Program-made: the position numbers and the translations under genes | Shown here: positions 1-10,037 of the stretch, piece after piece | How positions within the stretch are numbered: position 1 is the stretch's first letter | How the letters are laid out: each line of letters opens with the position of its first letter | DNA from: Dysidea avara | Lineage: Eukaryota > Porifera > Demospongiae > Dictyoceratida > Dysideidae | DNA length: 64,000 nucleotides | Direction of reading: 5' to 3' | Assembly (NCBI RefSeq): GCF_963678975.1 | Contig: NC_089277.1 | Span: forward strand, 17,994,757 to 18,058,756 | The notes under the pieces: generated by a model | The model's database searches: none | Told to the model about the DNA's origin: nothing | The model's input: only the letters and a program-made list of their open reading frames with translations

Positions 1-62
1 TTGTTCACTATCAATTTTTTAGGAAGCACTGCTGCACCATCAGACGGGTTAGGCTTTACGTC
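1..62 (-). CDS. Possible next exon of CARD gene copy 1, cut by window edge
   Basis: On the minus strand an AG at 64-63 is followed by an open phase-0 reading DVKPNPSDGAAVLPKK and onward to the edge. The phase fits the donor at 938-937 of the preceding exon, and the exon starts with Asp like the equivalent exon of copy 3. The pyrimidine tract is weak and there is no residue match to the paralogues, so this is only a candidate. Confidence 0.25.
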
Positions 63-938
63 CTACTTCAATTCATGACAACATTTTGCAAATAAATGAT
101 TTGTTTTTATAAGGAAGTATTAATTTTGGGCTTAACTGTACTTAACATGGAAAAGATAGTTAAAACAGTGGAGAAGAAAATTGTCGATGTGAGGACCAGG
201 GTACATACAGAAGTTAGCTGGGCTATCTGGCAAAGTTGGAATGATTCAGTATTGTTATACAGAATTTTAAAGCAATAATATGTGTCAATACTTCACAAGA
301 TTTTATACAATACTAGTTATACATTGAGAGGCTTGGGGTCAGCAACAAACTTAAAATCTTGCAAGTCAATTCTTGAAATCTGAAATCTTTCATTCCAGGA
401 CAGCAGCTGCAAAGATTAGTTGTTACTAGCAGCTGCAAAGGTAAGTTGAGGCTAGTGGGGACAGTACATTAGGTTGGGATCTATGTAATTTAATAATCTA
501 TACAAGCACGTTGATATCACTCAGAAGGGTTAATAAATTATGTACATACAAAGACCCCTCACTGTTGTTGTCTGACTTTTATTTTGCATTGGAGCTGATT
601 ACAGTAATATTTCTACTTATGTAAGGACTATTGTTGGTTTCAAATCTCCCATATCTCTATTTGGTAATAACATTATGCAAGGCTTCACCATTATTTCACC
701 ACCTTTATGCTTACAGATTGTATGGGAGTATAATATAGCAAACTAACTAACTTACATAGGCATAGAGACTAGATGGCCTAGACACCCATCACAATATTAA
801 GATTGAGATACTCTAATAGAGCATTCAGCTTACTCTAATAAAACAGTCAGTAGGATTGCTTTAAATAAAAAGCTGCCTGCCTATATAAGAACCTTAACTG
901 TAGAGCAGACATGCACAATTAACACTTGAACAATTCAC

Positions 939-3900
939 CGTTTCATATGAATGAAGACTATCTGCACTTGCAACTAAAGTGTCTTCTTCAGGTAGAGGAT
1001 CCCCAACAGAAAGTTCTTTACCATGGCGTAACTCATCCTCAGATTGTTTATCCGTATATGTGTGATGGTTAGCATCACTCTCTGAATGATGTGATATTGT
1101 CTATGAGAGAAATGCATGCTAAAATGTATATGGTACATTTTATACACACCTTAGCAGCTCTTTTCTTCTTGGATGCTGGCCATGATTCTGGTCTCTAAAT
1201 TGTAAGTATAGTATGTCAAACTATTATAATGTACATGTAATAACATTATAAATAGGAAGTGAAATCAAAGCAAAAAAATAGCCTGAAGGATAGTAAAATT
1301 GTGCTGATTGTAAGTTATAACATCTAATAGCTAACTATACAAATACTTATAGCTACCTGCAATCCCAGCAATTCTACTATAAATATATTCCACTATAAAT
1401 CAAGATCAATATTCACTTGTTTCATTTATGTTAAATGCACAGAGTATCAAGTAAAGTATATCTAATCAAAAACAGCCAAGTTGTAAAAAAGGTGCGGCCC
1501 CTAAAAGGCCATGGTGAAAAAAGATGTGAAATCCAAGGTGGCGGCCAAGAAATGGCTGTGATAGTAGGTTAATGGTAAAAATTTTAACAACGACAATTCA
1601 TGTGAATTTGTGTTGAAATAACAACAATTCAGGTGAATTTGGTGCCAAAACACAAATTCACATGAATTGTCGTTGTTAAAATTTTTACCATTAACCTACC
1701 ATCACAGCCATTTCTTGGCCGCCACCTTGGATTTCACATCTTTTTTCACCATGGCCTTTTAGGGGCTGCACCTTTTTTTACAGCTTGGCTGTTTTTGATT
1801 AGATATCACTTCTTTTTGTATTTGTATACTCCAAAGCCGGCCATGGGCTGGCTTTGGAGCTTTTTTAACCTATCCTTTTTCTTTACCACAGGAAGAATAA
1901 AGACAAAGCAGATTTTTAATACTTCAACTGTTTTTGATTTTATCGGTAATTATATACATATATTTATTACATGTCTATTATTCCCTACTGGATAACTCAT
2001 TCGCAGTTGGTCTCTCTACTAAGGGACTTGAATTGTAGCTGAACTCTCTACAGGGTGATTTGCTTGTAGCTGAACTCTACACAGGATTAATCTCTCTAGA
2101 GGGTGAATTGTTTCTAGCTGATCTCTTTACAGGGTGATTTGTTTGTAGCTGAACTTTCTACAGGGTCATTGTTTGTAATTGATCTCTCTACAGTGTAATT
2201 TGTTTGTAGTTGAACTCTCTACAGGGTGATTTGCTTGTAGCTGAACTTTGATGGTTTCTTTGCAGCTGGTCTCTACAAGGTGACTTGTTTCTAGCTGATC
2301 TCTCTACAAGGTGACTTCTCCTACTACAGGGTGACATGTATCTACTATCTATATAGCTGAACTATTTACAGGATGATCTGTTTGTAGCTGAAATCTCTAC
2401 AGGGTGATTTGTTTGTAGCTGAATTCTCTACAGGATGACTTGTTTCTAGCTGTTACTCTATAGGGTAACTTGTTTCTAGCTGAACTCTCTACAGAGTAGG
2501 TTCTTTGTAGCTGAACTCTCTACAAGGTAACTTCTTCTAGCTGATCTCTCTATAGGGTGACCTGATCTCTCTGCAGGGTGACTTTTGTCTTGCTGAACTC
2601 TCTACAGGGTGATTTGTTTGTATCAAAACTATCTACAGGATGATTTTTTATACCTGAACTTTTTACAGGTTGATTTGTTTGTAGCTGAACTCTCTACAGG
2701 GTGATCTAATCTCTCTACAGGGGGTGATTTGTTTGTAACTGATATCTCTACAGGTAGATTTGTCTGTAAGTGAACTCTCTACAAGGTGATTTGTTTGTAG
2801 CTGATTTCTCTACAGGGTAATTTGTTTGTAGCTTAACTCTCTACAAGGTGATTTGTTTGTAGCTGAACTTTCTACAGGTGATGTGTTTCTAGCTGATCTC
2901 TCTACAGGGTGATTTGTTTCTTCTGATCTCTCTACTGAGTGACTTGTTTCTAGCTGAATTCTCTTCAGAGTGACTTACTTGTAGCTGAACATTCTATAAC
3001 TATAAAGTGACTTGTCTGTAGCTGAACTCTCTACAGGGTTACTTGTTTGCAGCTGATCTCTATAGGGTAACTTGTTTGTATAGATAAACTCTCTACAGGG
3101 TAGTTTCTTTGTAGCTGAACTCTCTCCACAGTGACTTGTTTGTAGCTGAATTCTCTAGAGAGTGTAGCCGAACCCTCTACAGGGTGCATGACTTGTTTAT
3201 AGCTGAACTCTCTTCAGTGTGACTTGTACTGTCCTGAATCACTATTTGTAGCTGACCTCTCTATAGGGTGACTTGCTTCTTGCTGAACTGTCTATAAGAT
3301 TAATTGCTTGCAGCTGAACTCCCTACAGAATAACTTGCAATGTAATAGAATTCTATAATGGAGTAAATAAATTAGCTGAATGCTCTATTAGGGTGACTGT
3401 TCTATTAGAGTATCTCGATCTCGCATTTGATACACGGAGTTGGCTTTCGAATCATAACTCAGTGGTTTGTAATCCGATTCTTCTGTACTACTGCAAGGAC
3501 TTTCTATGAAGATTATTCCAGCTATAAACCTAATGATTCGCGATTAAGAAAAGGATACTACAGGCAACTGACGACAAACATTGACTCGTATAAATTTTCC
3601 TTTTTCCCCTCTGCAATTAAACTTTGAACCCCCTTCCCCCCTACATAATTAATTCCCCTTCCCTGGATAATTTTTGTAACAACTTAAGTAATTATATCTG
3701 TGCATTATAATCATTTGTGATTTCTGCACAGTAAAAACAAATAATAAACAAATAATAAAACCGATTTTCAGCTCATTGCTCTAAGCGGTTTGCCTAGTAG
3801 GCGTAAAAACTAATACTTTTTATTCATAAAAATCGATCGCGTAATTTTGACACAGGTTGGGTTTTGTGCCATATCTCCATGGTCTTTATCTCGATTCCTT

Positions 3901-6900
3901 TCAAACCACCAAAAGGCACTCCTACGATGGTTACTCCATCTACATAGCGATTTTCAACTCATTCCATTAAGCGGTTTACACTGTAGGCGTGACAACAAAT
4001 CGATCTTGTTTTACATGAATAATCGGTAATAAATCCTGAACCATTCATCGGAGTTGCACCACATTTGATACTATGATTCCCCTTTGGACTCCCTTTCTGT
4101 GTGCCAAATTTCAAGGCGATCGGAGTACGCGTTTGAGTTTTATAGCAATTTTTGCAAGTGTGTGAAAACACGAAGAAAAAAAACGAAGAAAAAAAAATCG
4201 AAACTTTGGCAGCTAGTATCTCGGAAATGGCTGGAGCGAGTTCCTTCAAATTTGGTATGTAGCCTCCCCTGGCTGGCGGGCAACTCTGTAGCAAATTTGG
4301 ATCCAATCGGATAAGGGATCACCGAGATACGAAGGTGTGAAAATGGCGTTTTCTTTCTTCCTGTCAATATACCCACGGCGTGGCGCGCCGGCTTCTTGGG
4401 CCGCACGACACACTATCGCCGTGTGCCTTATTATTTTATTATTATTATTAGCACTTTACAGTGACCAGCACTGAAGGTCTGACAGCTCTTGTCACACTGA
4501 CGTATAGTGTAATGTTTGCAACAGACATGCTGTTCATGACACACGTACCTGCAGCTTTCCAGAGTTTAATAGTGCTGTATTACTCTGTAGCACTGATTGG
4601 TCTTCCTGATCTGGTTCCTAGAACAATATAAATCAAGGAACCATATGTAAGTGTGTGTAGTTGTGTGCATATGTAAGTGTGTGTAGTGTGGTGTGTATGA
4701 GTATCTTTGTATGAATATCACATCAAAACAGTTTAAATATTCTGAAGATAGCAATGACTAAGCCTGGGCGTGGACATACTTGTACATATTGTTATAAGTG
4801 GGTATAGCTACAATAGACAATGTAGCTATATACATAGGGACTTGACTCTGTTTGAATTATAGGGTTCTCTGGCATGTGACTACTCATCATAACTGGTTAA
4901 CCAGTTAAGGTTCACAGCCCTATAAACAAGTCACCTGTTCAGTTGCCCAGGACAGAACAACCAAGACCGAATCATGTGCATGACATTGTAAATCGCTAAA
5001 ATAAGCTACTACAGTACCAATTGGTTCTATGACTAGAAATAGATTACATGGACACTTACTGATAGTCTGATCACCAAAAATTGACACACACATGTACCAG
5101 AATGAAGTACGTATATCAATCAATGGGACTCATATTGTAAAAGTAATATGTACTGTATATACACTGACTTACGGCTGTTTGGGTTATCAAATGCTCATCA
5201 TCAGCCTCATTCGCAGAACTGTCAGATGTTGATGGCTTTTTTGCAATAGATTTAAGAGATTCTTTCATAACAACCTCTCTTAAACTTGGATTAGATAAAG
5301 GACTGCGTGCCAATGGAATTTTATACATTGGCCTGTAGAACTGTGAGTCGACAGATGATGTCCTACTTCGGTTATAATCACTCTCTTCAGACGCAGTATC
5401 AATATTACGATGTATGTAGTCGGCATCTTGTTTTAGATATGCCTTAACACTTCGCAGTATGTTTCGTATGTCATGGTAGTGCCTAGCAATTTGCTGTGTG
5501 TTTATGTCTAGTGTAAGCTGACTCCCATGTGAGCTATTGGAATATTCCAAAAGTTTCTGAAACTTTAACACTTCAGCACTTGCACGGCAGCAATTGTTCT
5601 AAAATGACATAAAATAATGAATGCAATAACTATGATGATTAATTAATATGCAAATTTAGGTTATAGGGTAAACAATATCTCACTTGCACTTCTGCTATGA
5701 GCTTGTCTTTTTCTTGAAGTTGCTTTTCTAAACTTGAAATTTTATCCTCAAGACCATGAACATACTTGCTCACACTTGACTTCAGTGCCTCTGTCACCTG
5801 TTCAACTACCATAGCCATGCTTGGTTCCTATATATGATAAAGTATACTTTGTAAATGTGGAAACTACTGAAACAGTTTATGATAAAGGGGATTTGCATGA
5901 TCATAACTGGAATTCCCCTACCATTACCCCTATAGCTGCTATTTATTATTATACACTTATATACTTCCTATACATGTAATAACAGGATTTCACATGACTC
6001 GTCTTGTGTATACAGATATCAGGTTTATATGGCTAACAGGAACTTGATCATCACTTAAGATGCCAATCATCCTTAAGAATTAATGGAATGGTAACCGTTT
6101 TCATGTAAGTCAATTTTATAATGATATTATTATGTCAGCTAGCTAGGCAACAAGACTATAATCAATTTCAACATCATTCAACTATCCCAGGTCAGTCAAC
6201 TACACACATACAGTACTGCTTGGACCTATATAACAAGTTTTACATGCATATGTGCTGGACACAACAATATGGATATGGTTATTCTCCATTATACCGGTTT
6301 GGTATCATAAGTAATTGTTGGAATTGGTGTTGGCAATGCTGTCATCTCTTCAGCGGTCTTTTTTATCTTGTCTGCCAATTCCAGGTGTGAGGGATGCTCT
6401 TTTTCAGATTCAAGACAGGTTACAAATTTCTCATAGGCGTGTTCACCTTTACGTGGCAACAGTTGAACAAGGTGGTCAATCTTTTTCTGGTGAGTTTGTT
6501 TACACGATATCTCTTCCCATTCCTCTTTAGTGAGCAGTTCGTGTTTTCTCAATAGTGGAATCAGCTCTTGTAGGCTGAGGCATTGTCTCAGATCAGAGTG
6601 GTGCTCTTGCAACACTCTGTCAAAGTTCACAGGAGGTGCTAGTTTGTCCTATCAACATACACATACTGTTAAAAAAGCTGGATATGCTGTAAAAACATAG
6701 TGAGATCTGCATGTGGTAAGATATAGTAATTGTCACTGAATTTTTAGTGATGCCCTTGTGGTTCACTAAAATTTGCAGTGATGTTCGCTACATTACTTTG
6801 CCACACATTTTTTCAAGGCATATGATATGCAGCTAGTTATATGACATACAACTTAGCATACACAGAAGGTTGGTCTGCAATGTGCTTTTCGTGCAATAGA

Positions 6901-7316
6901 CATAGAACAATAGCTCAGTACAGCTAGCTTCGTAGCTACTACACTCTAGGCTACCAGTGCAAGTCATTGTCACCTTTCAGAATCACCCTGTCAATCACAT
7001 GCACATATGCCTTTGCTGTTTGTACTGTCATTAATGGTTAAAACCACAATGAGAAGGAAATGTGAATATTAAGACAAGTATATATCAATGCGATAGCCGA
7101 TTAGCTAAGTGAGAGCGTCGGTTACATGCGACCACAAAGACTATATAATACAGTTATACTGAACTCAGAATACATACAAAACAGATCTGTAGACTAGAAT
7201 ATTTAATTATTAAACCGAGGGATTAAACGCAAAAAGAAAAAAAGAGAAAAAGATTAAACGCATGGCAGTGAACAAACCTTGGTCGATGAAGACGATAACG
7301 ATAATGATGACATCAT
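939..7316 (-). CDS. CARD-coiled-coil protein gene, copy 1 (3' part beyond left edge)
   Basis: Spliced by eye and by comparison with the two paralogues. Exons: 7316-7278, 6648-6295, 5827-5684, 5598-5173, 4617-4549, 1194-1150, 1100-939, all in phase 0 with GT-AG borders. The product starts MMSSLSLSSSTK. A caspase-recruitment (CARD) fold follows at about residues 17-105, with the core LLRKHELLTKEEWEEI and LLPRKGEHAYEKFV. Residues 132-179 form a heptad-like coiled coil. Residues 180-321 hold a helical block and a Ser-rich linker containing RSRTSSVDS and an acidic EADDEHL. Exon 6 encodes RPESWPASKKKRAAK, nearly identical in all three copies. The paralogues continue into a PH domain; no PH exon was found to the left here except a possible start at 1-62, so this gene probably runs out of the window. 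CARDs recruit partners through CARD-CARD contacts, so a cytoplasmic scaffold or signalling adaptor role is inferred. A 3.35 kb intron 5 contains a long foldback and a minisatellite. Confidence 0.8.
1458..1806. mobile_element. Long near-perfect foldback (MITE-like), about 350 bp
   Basis: The left arm from 1458 (ATATCTAATCAAAAACAGCC) is mirrored by the right arm ending at 1806. The arms pair almost without interruption for about 150 bp each around a short centre near 1620-1650. The arms contain a CCATGG and an AATTCACATGAATT-type inner palindrome. It lies in intron 5 of CARD gene copy 1 and has no coding content. No clear target duplication was identified. Confidence 0.8.
1829..1859. repeat. 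Short hairpin next to foldback
   Basis: CTCCAAAG at 1829 pairs with CTTTGGAG ending at 1859 through a stem containing GCCGGCC/GGCTGGC, followed by a T-run. It lies between the large foldback and the minisatellite. A terminator-like function is not implied in this eukaryotic intron. Confidence 0.5.
1995..3400. repeat. Degenerate 31-bp minisatellite array
   Basis: About 1.4 kb of imperfect head-to-tail copies of a unit close to GTAGCTGAACTCTCTACAGG followed by GTGATTTGTTT (31 bp). Copies differ by substitutions and small indels. There are no unique spacers between copies, so this is a minisatellite. It lies entirely inside intron 5 of CARD gene copy 1. Confidence 0.9.
3427..4430. repeat. Unclassified repeat-like noncoding block
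   Basis: Two internal segments echo each other: AAGCGGTTTGCCTAGTAGGCGT near 3783 and AAGCGGTTTACACTGTAGGCGT near 3967, both preceded by a GCGATTTTCA/CTCATT-like stretch. The block ends in a GC-rich stretch around 4373-4423 (containing GGCGTGGCGCGCCGG) and runs into an ATT-rich tail. It looks like the body of a decayed interspersed repeat; no protein was recognised in it. Confidence 0.45.
4431..4483 (-). repeat. SINE 3' end fragment, inverted relative to copy at 14985
   Basis: Read on the minus strand, this gives TCAGACCTTCAGTGCTGGTC, then ACTGTAAAGTGCTAATAATAATAA. The same segment, with one change, ends the SINE-like element at 14805-15029. The (TAA)n tail marks the 3' end of a retroposed element. 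Confidence 0.7.
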
Positions 7317-9168
7317 GTGAAAAATCCAGATTGCAACTTATTCGTTAGCCAGATAAGGGCACTATTCTAATATAACCAGTATGAACAGGACGAGGAGCAG
7401 ACCGCGGGTATATAAGGTTATCCGGCATTTCAGTGCGGGGGGTAGTAACTAAACAAAAAGATGACGACAAGTTCACATGATCCGAGGGGTCGACATGATC
7501 AGTTTCAGTGACCATCACATGCTAGCAATATTCATGGTTTGGTCTTAACGAGTGTACGAGTCTGCGACATATAGATAGCTAGCTAGCTATATATATGTTC
7601 TATACCATATGCGTATTTTGTACCATACGCGTATGGTACATACCATATGCGTATACGCGTACGGTACAGCCATACGCGTATGGTACGGAAAATCGTACCA
7701 TCTGAGTATAGCTAACCTGGTATGCGTATAATATCAAGCAGAAGGTTTTTACACTGCCTTACCTATTGACTACGCCTGATGGCACTCTGCTTTCATTTCT
7801 GTTCGGGGAAGAGGGAGGGGGAGGAGCTAGTCTTTCTGTTCATTTCATTTCATCAAAGTATCTGACATTTCATCAAAGTATCTGACAGTTCCACAAAATA
7901 CATGCAATAGAGCCATCACCCATATAATTATGATGGTTTATGTAAGCACCTGTGGATTATTTTCTTGATGTCTTCTGACTTTTGTACATATTGATTTATT
8001 GCCTCATCCTGCTGTCTACTGCCTTATTTGTCATGGATTTCCATCTTGCATTTTTATAATAAATGACTTCATTTATCCACAGTGTAATTGATTTGAAAGT
8101 ACACAAGCTGCTATACTGTATATGTTCTTTAGAATAGTTGAGTTAAAATGACCAGATTTGTGAACAGGTACCTTTTCCACACATTTTACATACCAGAAAA
8201 CAAAATGATGTAACACTTGACTCCTTACACTGATAAACTTGCTCTTAGTATCAAAATGTAGATAGATACTAGTAGCTACTGTACACTCATGGATAATTGC
8301 ATGCAGGCATGCGCAATTATAAGGTATATGCTATTGAATGAGGCATGTACATTGCCTGCTGAGATGAAGTAGGAAAACACAACGTGGCAGAGATTTTATG
8401 GTGAGTTTATGAGTTCTAATGTATAGTTCAGTAATGAATGTATATTAAGTAGCATGCATTGTTTTATTATTGTTAAGTGCGTTGTATAGCTACTTGCTAC
8501 TTACTGTCATACTTGTGGATGGGAAGACAATGTGTTTAGCTACTCTTATCTGAATGTACTCTTTAAAGTTAACAACATCCACATTAATTTGTGCTTGTAG
8601 GTCCAGTGTGATGAATATACTATTTACGGTATGTATAAACAAGAAAAGTACGTAAACAAGACATTGGATCTTCAAAAGAAGAAGAGTGTACATGGTATAT
8701 AAAAATGCAAATACAGTGAGGAGCCATGCTGCACAACTGATGACACTTACGAAGTTCATTTTTCCAGTTATTTGCTTTGCACAAGCAGTATATGCATATA
8801 TGTATAATTCAGTTAGAGCTTACTAGCTACCATGCATGTTGTAATTGCTCTCCTTGCTTATTTACCCAATTCTGTTGTAAATTGTCAGTTATCCACACTT
8901 ATAATTGAGTATATATATAAGACCATCTGCATGCTTCTGATAGCTACTGTATAAAGTAGCATACATGCACACTACATTTATGTAAAGTTCTGCAGACAAA
9001 GTGAGGTCATGTACATAAGATTTAGGTACATTAGTATAGGACTATAGTGGGAAATGCATGGGCATGCATGGCAAGGATAAAATGCATGCAGTGTGCTGAT
9101 GAATAAATTTATAGTTACAGCTCAGTAGTAAGCAGATTATTGTGTTGTGTTCTAAGTTTGCTCAGTTA
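7317..9168. other. Intergenic region upstream of CARD copy 1
   Basis: No convincing gene. It holds a palindromic-repeat cluster at 7593-7700 and a hydrophobic minus-strand open frame near 8490-8759 that has no supporting splice or family evidence. It separates the divergent starts of CARD copy 1 and the sulfotransferase, so promoters of both should lie within 7317-10037. Confidence 0.5.
7593..7700. repeat. Palindromic ACCATACGCGTATGGT cluster, copy A
   Basis: Repeated near-perfect palindromes of the form GTACCATACGCGTATGGTAC, each centred on ACGCGT, start after ATATGTTCTATACCATATGC. The same block occurs in inverted orientation at 9491-9638. Confidence 0.85.
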
Positions 9169-9417
9169 CACTGTTAAAATGAAAAGTAACCACAACTCTC
9201 AAGGAGTTCCCAGTGTAGGGAGGATTTAACACCCCTGGAGAGTAACCATTACTCCAAAGGAGTAACTGGGGAGTAACACATGCTCTGAAGGTGGTGTCAC
9301 TTACTCTTCAGAGTAATGGTTAATCTTTTCAGAGTGTTGGTTACTCTCTATGGGGTGTTAAATCCTCCCTACACTGGGAACTCTCAGAATGGTGGTTACT
9401 CTTTATTTTTAACAGTG
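9169..9417. mobile_element. Foldback MITE with TA flanks
   Basis: The terminal arms CACTGTTAAAAT...GTAACCAC and their mirror form inverted repeats of about 70 bp. Both arms contain the stretch AGTTCCCAGTGTAGGGAGGA followed by TTTAACACC. Flanking TA dinucleotides at 9167-9168 and 9418-9419 fit a Tc1/mariner-type target site. There is no coding capacity. Confidence 0.8.
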
Positions 9418-9490
9418 TAGAAATGCTTGTAAAGACAGCCCATTGTAGCTAGGTGATGGCAAGACTAGAAGATACTGAGAAAAGGCATAA

Positions 9491-9638
9491 TACGCATATG
9501 GTACGTACCATACGCGTATGTCTATACCGTACGCGTATGGTACGGAAAATCGTACCGTACGCGTATGGTATGTACCATACGCGTATGGTACATACCATAC
9601 GCGTACGGTACAAAATACGCATATGGTATAGAACATAT
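9491..9638. repeat. Palindromic ACCATACGCGTATGGT cluster, copy B (inverted)
   Basis: The reverse complement reproduces the start of copy A (ATATGTTCTATACCATATGC, then GTATTTTGTACC) and then several 16-20 bp palindromes centred on ACGCGT. Copy B is longer than copy A. Together they make an inverted pair about 1.8 kb apart, just upstream of the sulfotransferase start. Confidence 0.85.
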
Positions 9639-10037
9639 ACGCTGCGATTCACGAAAGTGACCTGACTTGGCAACTTGGCATGTAGCAAAAAATAATAAAG
9701 CGTCAGACAGTTTCGTATCACTAGACTACCTTTCGTATCACTCCCCCCCCCCGGGGCTTGATGGACTGCCCTTTCGTATCACTAGACGTTCGCTGAGCTC
9801 ACGTGATCTAGTGTAAGCTACCTTGCACTTTCTAATAGAGGTGTTCTTGTGAAAAGTTTACTTCAGACAGTGCATCTCGCAGTGCATTGCTCCATGTACG
9901 TAGCTAGACTACACGATCAAGTGAAGCGATCACACTATACTTGCCGCAAAGGTACGTTCATATACGTAGATAGCAGCGTTCCAGCCCTTCCTCCAGTACC
10001 TGTTGTAGTGTTCGAGTCGCGACTTTGTGACGTAAAA

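Noticed and set aside
1995..3400. CRISPR-like array
   Set aside because: Units of about 31 bp follow each other directly with gradual divergence and no unique spacers; the context is eukaryotic.
8490..8759. Small hydrophobic membrane protein on the minus strand
   Set aside because: Single short frame in AT-rich DNA, no family recognised, no repeat or splice support.
9453..9721. Tyr/Arg-rich repeat proteins
   Set aside because: Translations of the ACCATACGCGTATGGT palindrome cluster.
9849..10037. N-terminal extension of the sulfotransferase
   Set aside because: The open frame begins with GTG and would bury the signal anchor; the ATG at 10038 is a better start, though the ATG at 9894 cannot be excluded.
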